A DNA stretch of 64,000 bases from CBDBJR01 sp965206445 (GTDB lineage: Bacteria > Pseudomonadota > Gammaproteobacteria > Arenicellales > Poriferihabitantaceae): NCBI GenBank assembly GCA_965206445.1, contig CBDBJR010000002.1:2914001-2978000 (forward strand), in the 5' to 3' direction. A program made the translations under genes and the position numbers. Under the pieces are notes generated by a model, which did not search any database, was not told where the DNA came from, and worked only from the letters and a program-made list of their open reading frames with translations. Numbering within the stretch: position 1 is the stretch's first letter; every line of letters starts with the position of its first letter. Below are positions 54,733 to 63,979 of the stretch, piece by piece.

Positions 54733-54798
54733 CGGCCCGGCATCGCGTTCTGCAACCGCCTGCTGTGTATCGTCTGCTGTGCCCAGCGCATGGCCTAA
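54733..54798 (+). pseudogene. Decayed copy of the znuB 3' end
   Basis: In frame, these bases read RPGIAFCNRLLCIVCCAQRM-A-stop, matching the znuB end GPSIVLCNSLLFVVCCLWRG-QRPA-stop. At DNA level the core of about 40 bp has only a handful of mismatches, and the similarity extends past the stop (ACGCGGC). There is no remainder of the gene upstream. Confidence 0.7.
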
Positions 54799-54823
54799 CG
54801 CGGCGCACCGCCTTCCACCCTCG

Positions 54824-57256
54824 CTATTCAGGCGCCGCAACGTATCCACCGCCCGCGGCGACACCATCCGCAAGCGGCTCGATCCACGGCCGGGGGGAGA
54901 GACTCCGCTGCAACCGAATCGACCGGCCGGCCGATCGAAACGCCACTGTCAGCGCGCCGGTATACGCGGTGTTGTACCACGCAATCCGCCGCTCGAGATA
55001 GCGCTGTCGAACCGCCGCATGCGGATGCCGATATTGATTCAGGTAGCCGGTGCTGACCAGCGCCAGCGCCGGGCTGACGGCATCGATAAACGCCTCGGTT
55101 GACGAGGTGCGGCTGCCCTGATGCGGCACCTGCAACACCGTACTGTGCAAATTGCCGGGCAACTGCAACAGCGCCCGCTCGGCCGGTTTTTCGATGTCGC
55201 CGGTCAACAGCACCGAGCCGTGCGGCGATGACACCCGCAGCACGCAGGAGCCGTCGTTGCCGTCAAACAGCGAATCCCGCGGCGGCCATAAGACCTCAAA
55301 CCGCACGCCGTCCCAGTGCCAGCCCTGCCCCCGATAGCACGGCTGCGCACCGGCGATTCTATCCGCCACGCTGGTGATCACCTCCGGCACGTCAAACTGG
55401 CGCAGCACCGCGCGATGACCGCCGATGTGGTCGTTGTCACCGTGGCTGATCACCATGCGATCGACCCGGGAAACGCCCAGCGAATGCAGATACGGCACCA
55501 CCACGGTCGCCCCGGCATCCAGGCCGCCGGCAAAACGCGGCCCGGTATCGAACACCAGAATGTGGTTGCGGGTTTGTATCGTTGACGCCAGGCCGTGGCC
55601 GATCTCGAGCAGCGTATAGCGAAACTCACCGTGCTCGAGCCGGCTGCCGCCGGCCACCAGCAGCGGCAGCAGCCAGCAGGCCGCCAGCCAGTGCGCCGGC
55701 ACCCGCCGGCGTGAAAACACCAGCAGCAGCCCGCTCAGCGCCAGCAGCACCGCCCACATCGACGGCTGAAACTGCTGCCAGACACTCCACGACAACGCCG
55801 CCAGCTGGCGCAGCAGCCACCACAAATGCACCAGCACCCCGTCGGCAAGCCGATAAAACAGGCCGGCGGCGAGCGGCCAATCCAGCGCCCACAGCAGCAG
55901 GCCGATCAGGGAAAGCGGCGCCGCCAGCATCGTCACCACCGGAATCGCAATCAAATTGGCCAGCGGCGCGACCAGCGACACCCGCCCGTACAACAACAGC
56001 AGCAGCGGCGCCATGTACACAAACAACGCCAACTGCACCACCACCCACGCCGCCAGCAACGACCCCAGCCGCCGCAGCCGGCCGCAGTCGGCCGCCGGTC
56101 GCCAGCGGCTGATCAGCACAACCAGCACCGTGACCGCACCGAATGACAACCAGAACCCGGATTGCAGCGACGACAGCGGATCGATCGCCAGCACCACCGC
56201 CAGCACCCGGCAGAGCAACGCCGCCGTGCCGGTACGGCGGCGCAGCAGCCAGGCCACGGCCACCACAATCAGCATACAGGCCGCCCTGCGGGTCGGTATC
56301 GTCAGGCCGGCCAGCAGCGCATAGCCGCAGCCGGCGACCAGCGCGGCAATGACCCCCGCCTTGGTCGCCGGCAGCAGCAGCGGCAGCCGCGGAACGACGC
56401 GCCAGCCAGTGGCAAACAACCAGCCGAACAGCCCCGAGATCAGGCCGATGTGCAGCCCGGAAATGGCCACCAGATGAATCGTGCCGGTCGCTTGCAAAAT
56501 GCGCCATTGGCTATCGCTCATGCGCCCGCGGACGCCGACGCTCAACGCCGCAATCAGGCCGGCCGCCGCCCCCGGCGCCGCGCCGTCACCGCCGTCAGCG
56601 GTCGCCCGATAGATAAAATCGGCGGCGCTTTGCCGAAAGCGGGATACCGCCGCCAGCCAGCGGCCACGCGGATTCGCCAGCAGCTGATTATCGGCCGGCC
56701 CGGGGCGGACATGGCCGGTAGCGCGGATGCGCTGAGAAAAAAGATAGCCGGCATAGTCAAAACCGCTGCCGGGGTTGCGGTAGCCGCGGGCGCGCTTCAT
56801 CCGCACCCGCAGCTGCCGACGCTGCCCGGCGGCGTACACCGCCGCCGGGCGGTAATCCTTGAGCCTGACCTTGCCGGGCGACGGATAGGGGGTGCCGGCG
56901 AACTCCAGCCGTTCGACCTGGAAATCAAACCGGGTGAAGTGCTCGCTCACCAGCGGCACCCCGACCACGTGCCCGGTGATCACGACCTCCCGCCGCTGCA
57001 ACTGCGGCGCCAGCTGCGGCTGCAACGTCGCGTTGATCACATAGCTGCACCAGCCCGCCCCGACCAGCAGCGCGAGCGCCAGCGGCAGCACCGGGCGATA
57101 CGCGTGGCAGTACAGCCGCCCGCACAGCAGCAGCAGCAGCGCCCCCCCCGCCACCGGCGGCAGCGACCAGGCGACCGTGCCGACCACGCCGAGGCAGAAG
57201 CCCAGCAGCGGCAGCGTCGCCTCCGAACGTGGATGATTATTTGCGGTCGAGTCCAT
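54824..57256 (-). CDS. comEC: DNA internalisation/competence protein ComEC
   Basis: This 810-residue inner-membrane protein forms the DNA channel for natural transformation. The N-terminal DUF4131 domain precedes the Competence domain (GTIHLVAISGLHIGLISGLF at about 265-285) with about nine helices. A C-terminal metallo-beta-lactamase-like domain follows, with VDRMVISHGDNDHIGGHRAV and VLQVPHQGSRTSSTEAFIDA. All expected domains are present. The ATG at 57256 is used; an in-frame upstream ATG at 57301 adds 15 residues. Confidence 0.92.
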   Translation of the reverse strand: MDSTANNHPRSEATLPLLGFCLGVVGTVAWSLPPVAGGALLLLLCGRLYCHAYRPVLPLALALLVGAGWCSYVINATLQPQLAPQLQRREVVITGHVVGVPLVSEHFTRFDFQVERLEFAGTPYPSPGKVRLKDYRPAAVYAAGQRRQLRVRMKRARGYRNPGSGFDYAGYLFSQRIRATGHVRPGPADNQLLANPRGRWLAAVSRFRQSAADFIYRATADGGDGAAPGAAAGLIAALSVGVRGRMSDSQWRILQATGTIHLVAISGLHIGLISGLFGWLFATGWRVVPRLPLLLPATKAGVIAALVAGCGYALLAGLTIPTRRAACMLIVVAVAWLLRRRTGTAALLCRVLAVVLAIDPLSSLQSGFWLSFGAVTVLVVLISRWRPAADCGRLRRLGSLLAAWVVVQLALFVYMAPLLLLLYGRVSLVAPLANLIAIPVVTMLAAPLSLIGLLLWALDWPLAAGLFYRLADGVLVHLWWLLRQLAALSWSVWQQFQPSMWAVLLALSGLLLVFSRRRVPAHWLAACWLLPLLVAGGSRLEHGEFRYTLLEIGHGLASTIQTRNHILVFDTGPRFAGGLDAGATVVVPYLHSLGVSRVDRMVISHGDNDHIGGHRAVLRQFDVPEVITSVADRIAGAQPCYRGQGWHWDGVRFEVLWPPRDSLFDGNDGSCVLRVSSPHGSVLLTGDIEKPAERALLQLPGNLHSTVLQVPHQGSRTSSTEAFIDAVSPALALVSTGYLNQYRHPHAAVRQRYLERRIAWYNTAYTGALTVAFRSAGRSIRLQRSLSPRPWIEPLADGVAAGGGYVAAPE

Positions 57257-57346
57257 CGATTGCCATCCGTGGCCATCCTCAAGCCGATTGGCGCAGACCA
57301 ATCAGCACTGTTCCATCACATCGGCGCCGGTTTCAGCCGCCGCGTT

Positions 57347-58138
57347 TCAGCCGCCGCGCTCCAGCCCAAAAGCCCGCCCCGCACCCACCCATTCAACCGC
57401 CGGATGCGCCTCCATCAGCGCAAACAACGCCGCCAGAAAACGCCAACTGCGCGCATCATGCACCAGATGATGGGTCAGCAAACCGGTCGGTTCGTCCGGG
57501 TCGCAGGTGCGCTGCCGGCGCGCCTGCAAGTGCCGCAGCAGTTGCCCCGTCACCGCCCGCTCACCGGCAAAGCAGCGCCCCTGCTTCCAGTCAATCAGAT
57601 CGACGTGGGTATTCACCTGCACCAATTCGCGCGCGCCCGATTGCGCCGCCAGCGGCTGCCGGCGGGCGCCAAAGGTCGACAGGCCGAGAAACCCGGTGTC
57701 GATCAGCCGCGCATACAGCCCGGGGTCAATCCGATTCCACGGCGGCACCAGTATCGGCCGGGCCGCGGCCCCAAACAGCGCCCCAATCTGCTGCCATGCG
57801 CGCTGCAACTCCGCGATAATCCGCTCGGCCGGGCGGTGACGGCCCAGCTCCTGCCGTTTTTCTGCCGCCGGCGCATGGTTGGCGTGTCGGTAGCCGTGCA
57901 CCAGCACCTCGACCGCCGGCGCCGCAAGCACCGGCTGCAACCGGCAATCCATGCCCACCGGAATCACCGCCAGCGCCAGCGGCAGCCGAAATTTCTCCCG
58001 CAGCCGCAGCAACCGCAGCAGTGCCTCCGACGGCTGCTGCGCATCATCGTCACGCCACCAGAACGTCGCCGCCGCTCCCATCTGCTGCCACGCCTCCAGC
58101 TCCGCCAGCAGCGCCGCGCGCCAGGGCAGCGTCCTCAT
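57347..58138 (-). CDS. Polysaccharide deacetylase-like protein
   Basis: This 263-residue protein has NodB-type motifs: TFWWRDDDAQQPSEALL (catalytic base Asp and metal Asp) and VEVLVHGYRHANHAPAAEKR (HxxxH metal site). A later block is ARPILVPPWNRIDPGLYARL. It resembles the WalW-type deacetylases found with glycan biosynthesis genes. It probably removes acetyl groups from a surface polysaccharide precursor. The family-like start is ATG 58138; further in-frame codons upstream to 58219 look non-conserved. Confidence 0.78.
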   Translation of the reverse strand: MRTLPWRAALLAELEAWQQMGAAATFWWRDDDAQQPSEALLRLLRLREKFRLPLALAVIPVGMDCRLQPVLAAPAVEVLVHGYRHANHAPAAEKRQELGRHRPAERIIAELQRAWQQIGALFGAAARPILVPPWNRIDPGLYARLIDTGFLGLSTFGARRQPLAAQSGARELVQVNTHVDLIDWKQGRCFAGERAVTGQLLRHLQARRQRTCDPDEPTGLLTHHLVHDARSWRFLAALFALMEAHPAVEWVGAGRAFGLERGG

Positions 58139-58237
58139 GCCGGCCCGCACGGCGGCTGAAAGCCCGCCGGCCCCACGGGTTCGATCATAATCACTGCCAC
58201 CGGCACCGTCCTTTTTCACCGCCGAGTCGCGTACACA

Positions 58238-59569
58238 CTATCGCCCTTCGATCGCCGACAGCACGCGCCTGGCTGTTGCAACCCCGCTTTTGTGCGCGCC
58301 GCTGACGGTCGCCCACTCATCCTCGCTCACCGCCTCGCCGGCGAAATAGATGCGCTCCCCGACCGGCTCCCTTAACACCGCGCGCAGCTTGAATTTGCCC
58401 GGCTCGGCGGAGGCATAGGCGCCGTGAAACAACGCATCCGACCCCCATGCCGTCGCATGCGCAGTGACAAACTCCCGGTCCACTTCCGCCCCGAAAATCT
58501 TGCGCAATTCGGCCAGCGCAAAATCAATCGACGCGGCGCGCCCTTCCTGCTCCATCGCGCGCGCGAATTCCCCGCCAAAATCCGCATACGACACCGGGTG
58601 ACCGGCGGCATTGACCAGCGTCGCCATCCCGCGCGGTGATTTCGCGCCGTGGGAGTCAATCCGATAGAGCAAATAGCCATCGTCGCGGATGCCAAAGAAA
58701 TTCCGCCGGAATTGCAGCGCGACGTGATTGTAGACGCCCATCGTAATGCCGTCGAATGACTCCCGTTTGGCAAGTGGCAGCGGCGGGTCAAAGCGGATCT
58801 CTTCCTGCGCCAAAACGCCGGTGGACACGGTGACGATGCACGCCTTCGCCGCAATTGCGCCGCGGGGGGTTGCAACCGACACCCCCGCCCCACCCCATTT
58901 TACGGCCTCGGCTTTGGTGGACAAATGCACCGGGAGATCGTGGGCGCCATGCGCGACCAGCGCGCCGTATCCCTCGCGGCAATAATAATCCGTTCCGGAT
59001 GCGCTATTGAACCAATCCGCGCACGAGAAGTGATCATAGTCCTTGGCCATCTCATAGGCGCCAATGGTCAGGTGAGCCGTATCATGCCATTCGCCGCCGT
59101 CCGGGACCACCGCCGCCGGGCTGACATCCTGCTCTTGTCTGCCCGCATCGATTATCGCGGCGTAGGCGGCATCCTCGGCGGCCACAAAAGCTGCATATTC
59201 GGCCCTCGTCGCCCGGCGATTGCCAACGTATACGACCCGCTCGGTCGGCGCCTGATACAGGGTAAAGCCGTTATCTCTGCCGTATTTCAGCAACGGATTG
59301 GCAGCGCCGTAAGTCAGCCAGTGCGCGCCCATATCATACGGCACGCCGAAAATCGATGTATCGGTGTGCGCCCGTCCGCCGATGCGGTCGGCGGCCTCAA
59401 CCACCGCCACCGTGCGGCCGCTGTCGAGGATGGTCCTGGCCGCCGCAATACCGGCGGCACCGGCCCCGATGACGACCACATCGGGGCGCGTCGAAACCTC
59501 AGCGCGACTCCACCACGGCGCCGCCAGCAGCAGCGCCGACCCTCCGATTAAAAACCGACGACGACTCAT
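58238..59569 (-). CDS. Tat-exported flavin amine oxidase
   Basis: This 443-residue protein begins with a twin-arginine signal (SRRRFLIGGSALLLAAPWW), so it is likely exported folded. The FAD-binding fold is VVVIGAGAAGIAAARTILDS with EAADRIGGRAHT and the C-terminal IYFAGEAVSEDEWATVSGAH, the flavin-binding end of monoamine/polyamine oxidases. It would oxidise an amine in the periplasm; substrate is unknown. It is 99 bp upstream of the deacetylase gene on the same strand. Confidence 0.85.
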   Translation of the reverse strand: MSRRRFLIGGSALLLAAPWWSRAEVSTRPDVVVIGAGAAGIAAARTILDSGRTVAVVEAADRIGGRAHTDTSIFGVPYDMGAHWLTYGAANPLLKYGRDNGFTLYQAPTERVVYVGNRRATRAEYAAFVAAEDAAYAAIIDAGRQEQDVSPAAVVPDGGEWHDTAHLTIGAYEMAKDYDHFSCADWFNSASGTDYYCREGYGALVAHGAHDLPVHLSTKAEAVKWGGAGVSVATPRGAIAAKACIVTVSTGVLAQEEIRFDPPLPLAKRESFDGITMGVYNHVALQFRRNFFGIRDDGYLLYRIDSHGAKSPRGMATLVNAAGHPVSYADFGGEFARAMEQEGRAASIDFALAELRKIFGAEVDREFVTAHATAWGSDALFHGAYASAEPGKFKLRAVLREPVGERIYFAGEAVSEDEWATVSGAHKSGVATARRVLSAIEGR

Positions 59570-59636
59570 CGTGGCAGTATGCGCTGTTTTCGCCCACCAC
59601 GCCACCGCCGGCAGCACCGGGGCCGACCGATCGCCT

Positions 59637-60860
59637 TCATACCGGCCCGGGCGGCGACGCGAAACCCACCCGGGCCGCCTGCTCGATCAGCAGCGCACTG
59701 CGGTCGGCGCCGTCCATTGCCGGGATGCACGGGCGCAGGCGCGTCGCGTCGAGCGCCCGCGCCAGGGTGTCCACCAGCCGGCGCGTACTCAGCCGACTTT
59801 CCGGCAGCACCAGACAGCCGGCTTTGGCCGCCAGCACCGCCGCGCGCTGCCGCTGCTCGGTTTCCCCGTCACGCGCATAGGGCACCAGAATCGCCCGACA
59901 GCCGGCGGTCAAAATATCGGTGCAGGTGTTATAGCCGGCCTGGGAAACGGACAGCGCACAACGCCGCAGCAACAGGGGGAAATCGCGCCGATTGCGCTGC
60001 ACAATCAGCCCCGCGCCCGCGCCCTGCCGGTAGCGATTGAACGCCGCCTCGTCCACCCCGCCCCCGACCAGCACACGCCAGGTCCGACCGCCGGTGCCGC
60101 CCGCCTGCCCGGCCCGCAGTACGCACCGGATCAGCCGCTCACCCACCGCACCGCCGCCGGCTGAAATAATCACCTCATCACGCCCGTCCGCCGCCGCGCC
60201 CGGTTCGGATTGGCCGCAGTCGGATTGCCCGCATTCGGATTGCCCGCATTCGGATTGAGTGACATAGCCGGTATAGCACACCTTGTCGGCAATGCCGTCC
60301 GCCAGCCGGTAGCTCGCCGACAGCGGCAGCCATTGCGCATCGCCGTGCACCAGCACCCGGTCAAAATAGCGCTGCACCAACTGCTGCGTCTGCTGCTCAC
60401 GCCGCTCGCTGCGCCGCTGCAGCACGTCACGAATCGAGCACACCACCGCCGGGCGCGGCCGTTGCGCGTGCGCCAGGCACAGCATCGCCTGAATCTCCTG
60501 CGCGAGTTGTTTGCGGCCAAACGGATACGACTCGACCACCAGCACCTGCGGTCGCTGCCGCTCAACCAGCGCGAGCAACTGCCGCTGCCGCCCCGCCAGC
60601 CAGGCGGCATCCGCGACCCGCCCGTCCGCCGTCAGCAGCGACCTGAAATCGCCCGCTGCGGTTTTCAATATCGGCAATTGCCACGTGCGGTAGCCGCCCG
60701 TCGCACCGGCAACCGCCGTACCGCCGGAAACCAGGCACACCGCATGCCCGCGCTGCACCAGCGCCTCGGCCACCCGCCGCATCCGCACCAGGTGGCCGCT
60801 GCCGAGCAAATGCTGCACATAGATCAGGACGTTCAAGCGCCGCTGCCGCGTCGCGGCCAC
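59637..60860 (-). CDS. MurG-like predicted glycosyltransferase (COG4671-type)
   Basis: This 407-residue GT-B protein has an N-terminal YVQHLLGSGHLVRMRRVAEA, the GSGH acceptor loop typical of this group. The C-terminal donor half has ALSVSQAGYNTCTDILTAGC and AILVPYARDGETEQRQRAAV. A linker holds a short tandem repeat (SECGQSECGQSDCGQSE), encoded by 15-bp repeats at 60210-60258, not expected in the family. Both GT-B proteins here are encoded side by side and probably act sequentially on one glycan. Confidence 0.75.
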   Translation of the reverse strand: MAATRQRRLNVLIYVQHLLGSGHLVRMRRVAEALVQRGHAVCLVSGGTAVAGATGGYRTWQLPILKTAAGDFRSLLTADGRVADAAWLAGRQRQLLALVERQRPQVLVVESYPFGRKQLAQEIQAMLCLAHAQRPRPAVVCSIRDVLQRRSERREQQTQQLVQRYFDRVLVHGDAQWLPLSASYRLADGIADKVCYTGYVTQSECGQSECGQSDCGQSEPGAAADGRDEVIISAGGGAVGERLIRCVLRAGQAGGTGGRTWRVLVGGGVDEAAFNRYRQGAGAGLIVQRNRRDFPLLLRRCALSVSQAGYNTCTDILTAGCRAILVPYARDGETEQRQRAAVLAAKAGCLVLPESRLSTRRLVDTLARALDATRLRPCIPAMDGADRSALLIEQAARVGFASPPGPV

Positions 60861-60915
60861 CCGATTTCACCCCCGCCGGACAACCGCAGCACAACCGCAG
60901 CCGACCAAGCCGCAA

Positions 60916-62130
60916 TCAGCTCGACGCCCGATGCAGGCGGGCCGGCGACCGCTGCTCGCGCTCGCCGAGCAGCGAGACGACGCGGTCGCACAGCACATCC
61001 ATCCCGTCCAGCATCCCGGCCGGCAGGTTATCCAACGGCTTCGGCTGCCGCTCCAACTGCTGCAGCAGCGGCAGCAAGCCGGCAACGGTAAAATTTTCCG
61101 GCTCCAGCATGCGCACCAGCCCCAGCTCACTCGCCCGCCGCGCCCGAATCAACTGCTCCTGACGCGGCTCAAAGCGCGGCAGCACCACCGCCGGCTTATT
61201 GAAACTCAGAATTTCACAAAACGTGTTATAGCCGCACATCGCCACCAACGCCTGCGCGTTTTCAATCAGGCTCTCGATGCGGTTATAAAAATCCAGCACC
61301 GTGAAATTGGCCATCTGCTGCGCCCGCTGCCGGAACTGCTCGCGTTTATCCTCATTCATAAACGGCCCCAGCACAAACACCACCCGCCGGTCCGAGCCGG
61401 GCAACTGCCGATAGCACTCAAACACCAGCTCGACCATCTCTTCGCCATCCTTGCCGCCGCCCGGGGTCACCAGAATGTACGGGCGCTCGAAAGTGATGCT
61501 GTGGTCATCAACCGGCGGGCGTTTGAGATAGCCGGTAAACACCGTCTTGGCGTAAATTGCCGGCTCCAGCCCCAGCCCCTGCAACGGATCATAAAACCCG
61601 TCGGTACCGTAAATCCATATTTCGTCGTACAAATCCTTAAGCGCCGGCAGTGCCGCCTTGCGCCCCCACTCCATGCACAAAGCCCGACTCTCGTCGATCA
61701 CATCGCGCTCGCCGAGCACCGTTTTGGTGCCGCCGGTGCGCAGCATTTGCAGCGTATTTTTCACCTCGCCCTCGAGCCCGAGCGGCTCCTTATCGACGAT
61801 GAACAGATGCGGCGCAAACACCCTGGCGGTCTGCAAAATAATCGCCTCCCGGATCGCCATCGTCTGATTCAGATCGATATGCAGCCCCAGCGGCGTATAG
61901 CGGCCGTTTTTCAGCTTGATCACGCCCGGAATGCGCACAAAATCCACCCGCGCCCGAAACTCAAACCCGCCAATCACCGGCGAGCCGGACAGAATCAACA
62001 CCGACACCCCCTTATACCGCCCGACCAGCTCATGGGCAATCGCCCGGCAGCGCCGCAAATGCCCGAGGCCAAACGTATCATGGCTGTAGATCAGCACACG
62101 GGTCTGATCGAGGCGGACAGGCTCAATCAT
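60916..62130 (-). CDS. MurG-like predicted glycosyltransferase
   Basis: This 404-residue GT-B protein starts VLIYSHDTFGLGHLRRCRAI, with the FGLGH loop matching the next gene's GSGH. The donor region shows RPYILVTPGGGKDGEEMVEL, ALVAMCGYNTFCEILSFNKP and VVLPRFEPRQEQLIRARRAS. It is followed after 55 bp by the related transferase. No transmembrane helix is visible; it works in the cytoplasm or at the membrane surface. Confidence 0.78.
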   Translation of the reverse strand: MIEPVRLDQTRVLIYSHDTFGLGHLRRCRAIAHELVGRYKGVSVLILSGSPVIGGFEFRARVDFVRIPGVIKLKNGRYTPLGLHIDLNQTMAIREAIILQTARVFAPHLFIVDKEPLGLEGEVKNTLQMLRTGGTKTVLGERDVIDESRALCMEWGRKAALPALKDLYDEIWIYGTDGFYDPLQGLGLEPAIYAKTVFTGYLKRPPVDDHSITFERPYILVTPGGGKDGEEMVELVFECYRQLPGSDRRVVFVLGPFMNEDKREQFRQRAQQMANFTVLDFYNRIESLIENAQALVAMCGYNTFCEILSFNKPAVVLPRFEPRQEQLIRARRASELGLVRMLEPENFTVAGLLPLLQQLERQPKPLDNLPAGMLDGMDVLCDRVVSLLGEREQRSPARLHRASS

Positions 62131-62173
62131 ATCGGGGCTTCAGACGGATGCCCGTGACAACCGACCGGCGCAC

Positions 62174-62941
62174 TCAGCCTGACGCCTGCGACTCTCGGTC
62201 GAGCTCGAACATAACCACAATCGCCTGCAGCAGTTCGGCCACCTTTTCCGGGTCGTCGTCCTCCGACACCCATTCAAAATCAACCGCCTTGATCGGGGAA
62301 TTGCTCTCGGCGGCTTTCTTCAACGTCGCCTGATGGGTCGCATAGATATTGGTCGCCTCGCCGTCGCGCTCCAGCCGCACCCGGAAGCGATCGTATACCG
62401 AACCGGAGCCCACGACACGATTCAGCAGCCCGCGGACAATACTCCACCGGGAGCCGTCGGCGGCGGCCCGGCCGGAATCGATCCAATCGGTCTGCATCAC
62501 CCCGGTCGCCGGCGTCTCCTCGGCCAACTCGACCTTATGCAACGCCCAGAAATCCTTCATCACCTGCCACACGGTCTCGGCCTCGGCGTCGACGTGCAGC
62601 CAGATGCGACCATCCTCGCGGACAATCTCAGTCCCGACCACCGGCGGCAGAACCGCCTGCCGGTTCGCCAGCCTGGCATTGTTTCGCTCCACCGTCTTAC
62701 TGCTCGAACCGACCAGATCCGGCGGCAAAACCAGCGCCGGAATCCGCCGAATCTGCGGCGCGCTGTCGAACAATCGACTTTTGGCGGTACTCGTATCCTT
62801 CGGATTTTCCTTATCCGCCGACGGCGCCCCGGCTTTTTCCGGCTGGCCGATAACCGTACCCTCTTTCTTCGGCGTCTTGCCGACAGAACTACAGCCCGAC
62901 AGGGCGATGCTCAATCCGAGCAGAACAAAGAATAATCTCAT
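62174..62941 (-). CDS. bamC: Outer membrane protein assembly factor BamC
   Basis: This lipoprotein of the BAM complex has 255 residues. The signal and lipobox MRLFFVLLGLSIALSGCSS end at the lipid-bearing Cys. The disordered N-terminal region is followed by two helix-grip domains, with GRIWLHVDAEAETVWQVMKD and RFRVRLERDGEATNIYATHQ. It helps fold outer-membrane proteins. dapA, its usual partner, is not in the sequence upstream. Confidence 0.88.
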   Translation of the reverse strand: MRLFFVLLGLSIALSGCSSVGKTPKKEGTVIGQPEKAGAPSADKENPKDTSTAKSRLFDSAPQIRRIPALVLPPDLVGSSSKTVERNNARLANRQAVLPPVVGTEIVREDGRIWLHVDAEAETVWQVMKDFWALHKVELAEETPATGVMQTDWIDSGRAAADGSRWSIVRGLLNRVVGSGSVYDRFRVRLERDGEATNIYATHQATLKKAAESNSPIKAVDFEWVSEDDDPEKVAELLQAIVVMFELDRESQASG

Positions 62942-63360
62942 AATACAAACCGGGTTATAAAAAACGAAAAACGGCAATCAATCAAACCGCAACACTATAC
63001 TACATTCCGCGCCGGCACAATACCCGCTATCCGCCGCTGTCAGCTGGAAGCCCTCCCGCAACAACCGCAGAGCCGGGCTGTCTCGCAATAGCCCCATATT
63101 CGCCAACGGCCTGCTGATATAGCCAGGCTCAGCGGCCGCCAGCGGGTGACGCCGCCGATACCGGGCAGGATAGAGTCCCAAGGTGAAATGATCGCCCTTG
63201 CCGGCTGCATTGGAGCATAGACTTGATATATCCAGGACTCGTCTATTCAAGTATTGAATTCCATCAATTGAGCCTGTAAATTGAACCTGTATGTAATTAG
63301 TACAATACAACTGACATCCAGGTTAAATAACCAATAGCAGATTACCCCGGGAGAGAGAAG
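62942..63360. other. 419-bp region with one doubtful minus-strand frame
   Basis: A minus-strand frame at 62978-63310 could encode 110 residues ending FQLTAADSGYCAGAECSIVL-RFD. Its second half (LYPARYRRRHPLAAAEPGYI) has protein-like composition, but the first part does not and I recognise no family. It may be the tail of a lost gene. The AT-rich stretch 63240-63345 next to it probably holds promoters for both directions. Confidence 0.25.
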
Positions 63361-63709
63361 ATGCGCCCCCTGTTCGACCAGGACCGCCTGATTGACCTGT
63401 ACCCTGCTACCCGGCAGGAGGTTTCCGCCGAAGAGTATCTGGAGATAATGCGACATCGAAAACGCGAGGTCAAATCTACCCGGTTTATTCCCCCCACAAC
63501 AGGTAAAAGCGGTTTTGGCCGGTTCCAGATAGAATGGAAACGTCCCAGGTACGCCAGGACCGGATAGTTGGCACAAAAACCAAAATCACGAACACGACCA
63601 GACCGGGCAGCCACTCGAAATCCATAAGGATGTTATCGACCCGCAAACAGGCCAGCTGCGTATAAAAGCATCCGAAATCCAGGCGGACACACGGCATTCG
63701 GAGAATTAA
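63361..63709 (+). pseudogene. Small lower-GC gene with frameshift, function unknown
   Basis: The first frame starts at ATG 63361 with a strong ribosome binding site (GGGAGAGAGAAG) and encodes QEVSAEEYLEIMRHRKREVK, then STRFIPPTTGKSGFGRFQIE, before a stop at 63567. The next frame, lacking any start codon, continues from about 63542 as VPGTPGPDSWHKNQNHEHDQ and TGQPLEIHKDVIDPQTGQLR and ends at TAA 63707-63709. Together they would make one protein of about 115 residues shifted by one base. It is AT-richer than the surroundings. I recognise no family. Confidence 0.5.
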
Positions 63710-63979
63710 AAACAGCGCGCTCTTGCCGTAATTCAAGCCAAACGCGACGATAGAAAAGAAAGCAGGGAGGCATATGAGCGGCAGTTATCCGGAAAGCGAC
63801 GCTATGGGTTGATTTCTCTTGTGTTTTTTCTCGTATTCCTGCTGCTGCTAATCTGGATGGATCAAACTGCATTGGCCGACAAGATCACAGAGATTATGGT
63901 CTATGCGGGCCTCGGTGCCGGAGGCGGCTACGGATACGCCCACTGGAAAAGGAACCGGGAGCACAACCGCGAAAGCTGA
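63710..63979 (+). CDS. Small membrane protein, holin-like in shape, start unclear
   Basis: Directly after the previous stop and in the same frame, an open stretch encodes ALAVIQAKRDDRKESREAYE and RQLSGKRRYGLISLVFFLVF, then LLLLIWMDQTALADKITEIM and VYAGLGAGGGYGYAHWKRNR. Two hydrophobic helices and a charged tail resemble small phage membrane proteins. No ATG or GTG occurs before the first helix in frame; TTG 63809 would give 56 residues. So the original start may be lost. Confidence 0.4.
   Translation, partial: KQRALAVIQAKRDDRKESREAYERQLSGKRRYGLISLVFFLVFLLLLIWMDQTALADKITEIMVYAGLGAGGGYGYAHWKRNREHNRES

Noticed and set aside
54695..55102. Plus-strand frame from 54695 as a new gene
   Set aside because: It spans the znuB remnant in the wrong frame and then runs antisense to comEC.
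56162..58159. Long plus-strand open frame opposite comEC and the deacetylase
   Set aside because: Same effect: a low-complexity Arg/Gln translation of the antisense of two well-supported genes.
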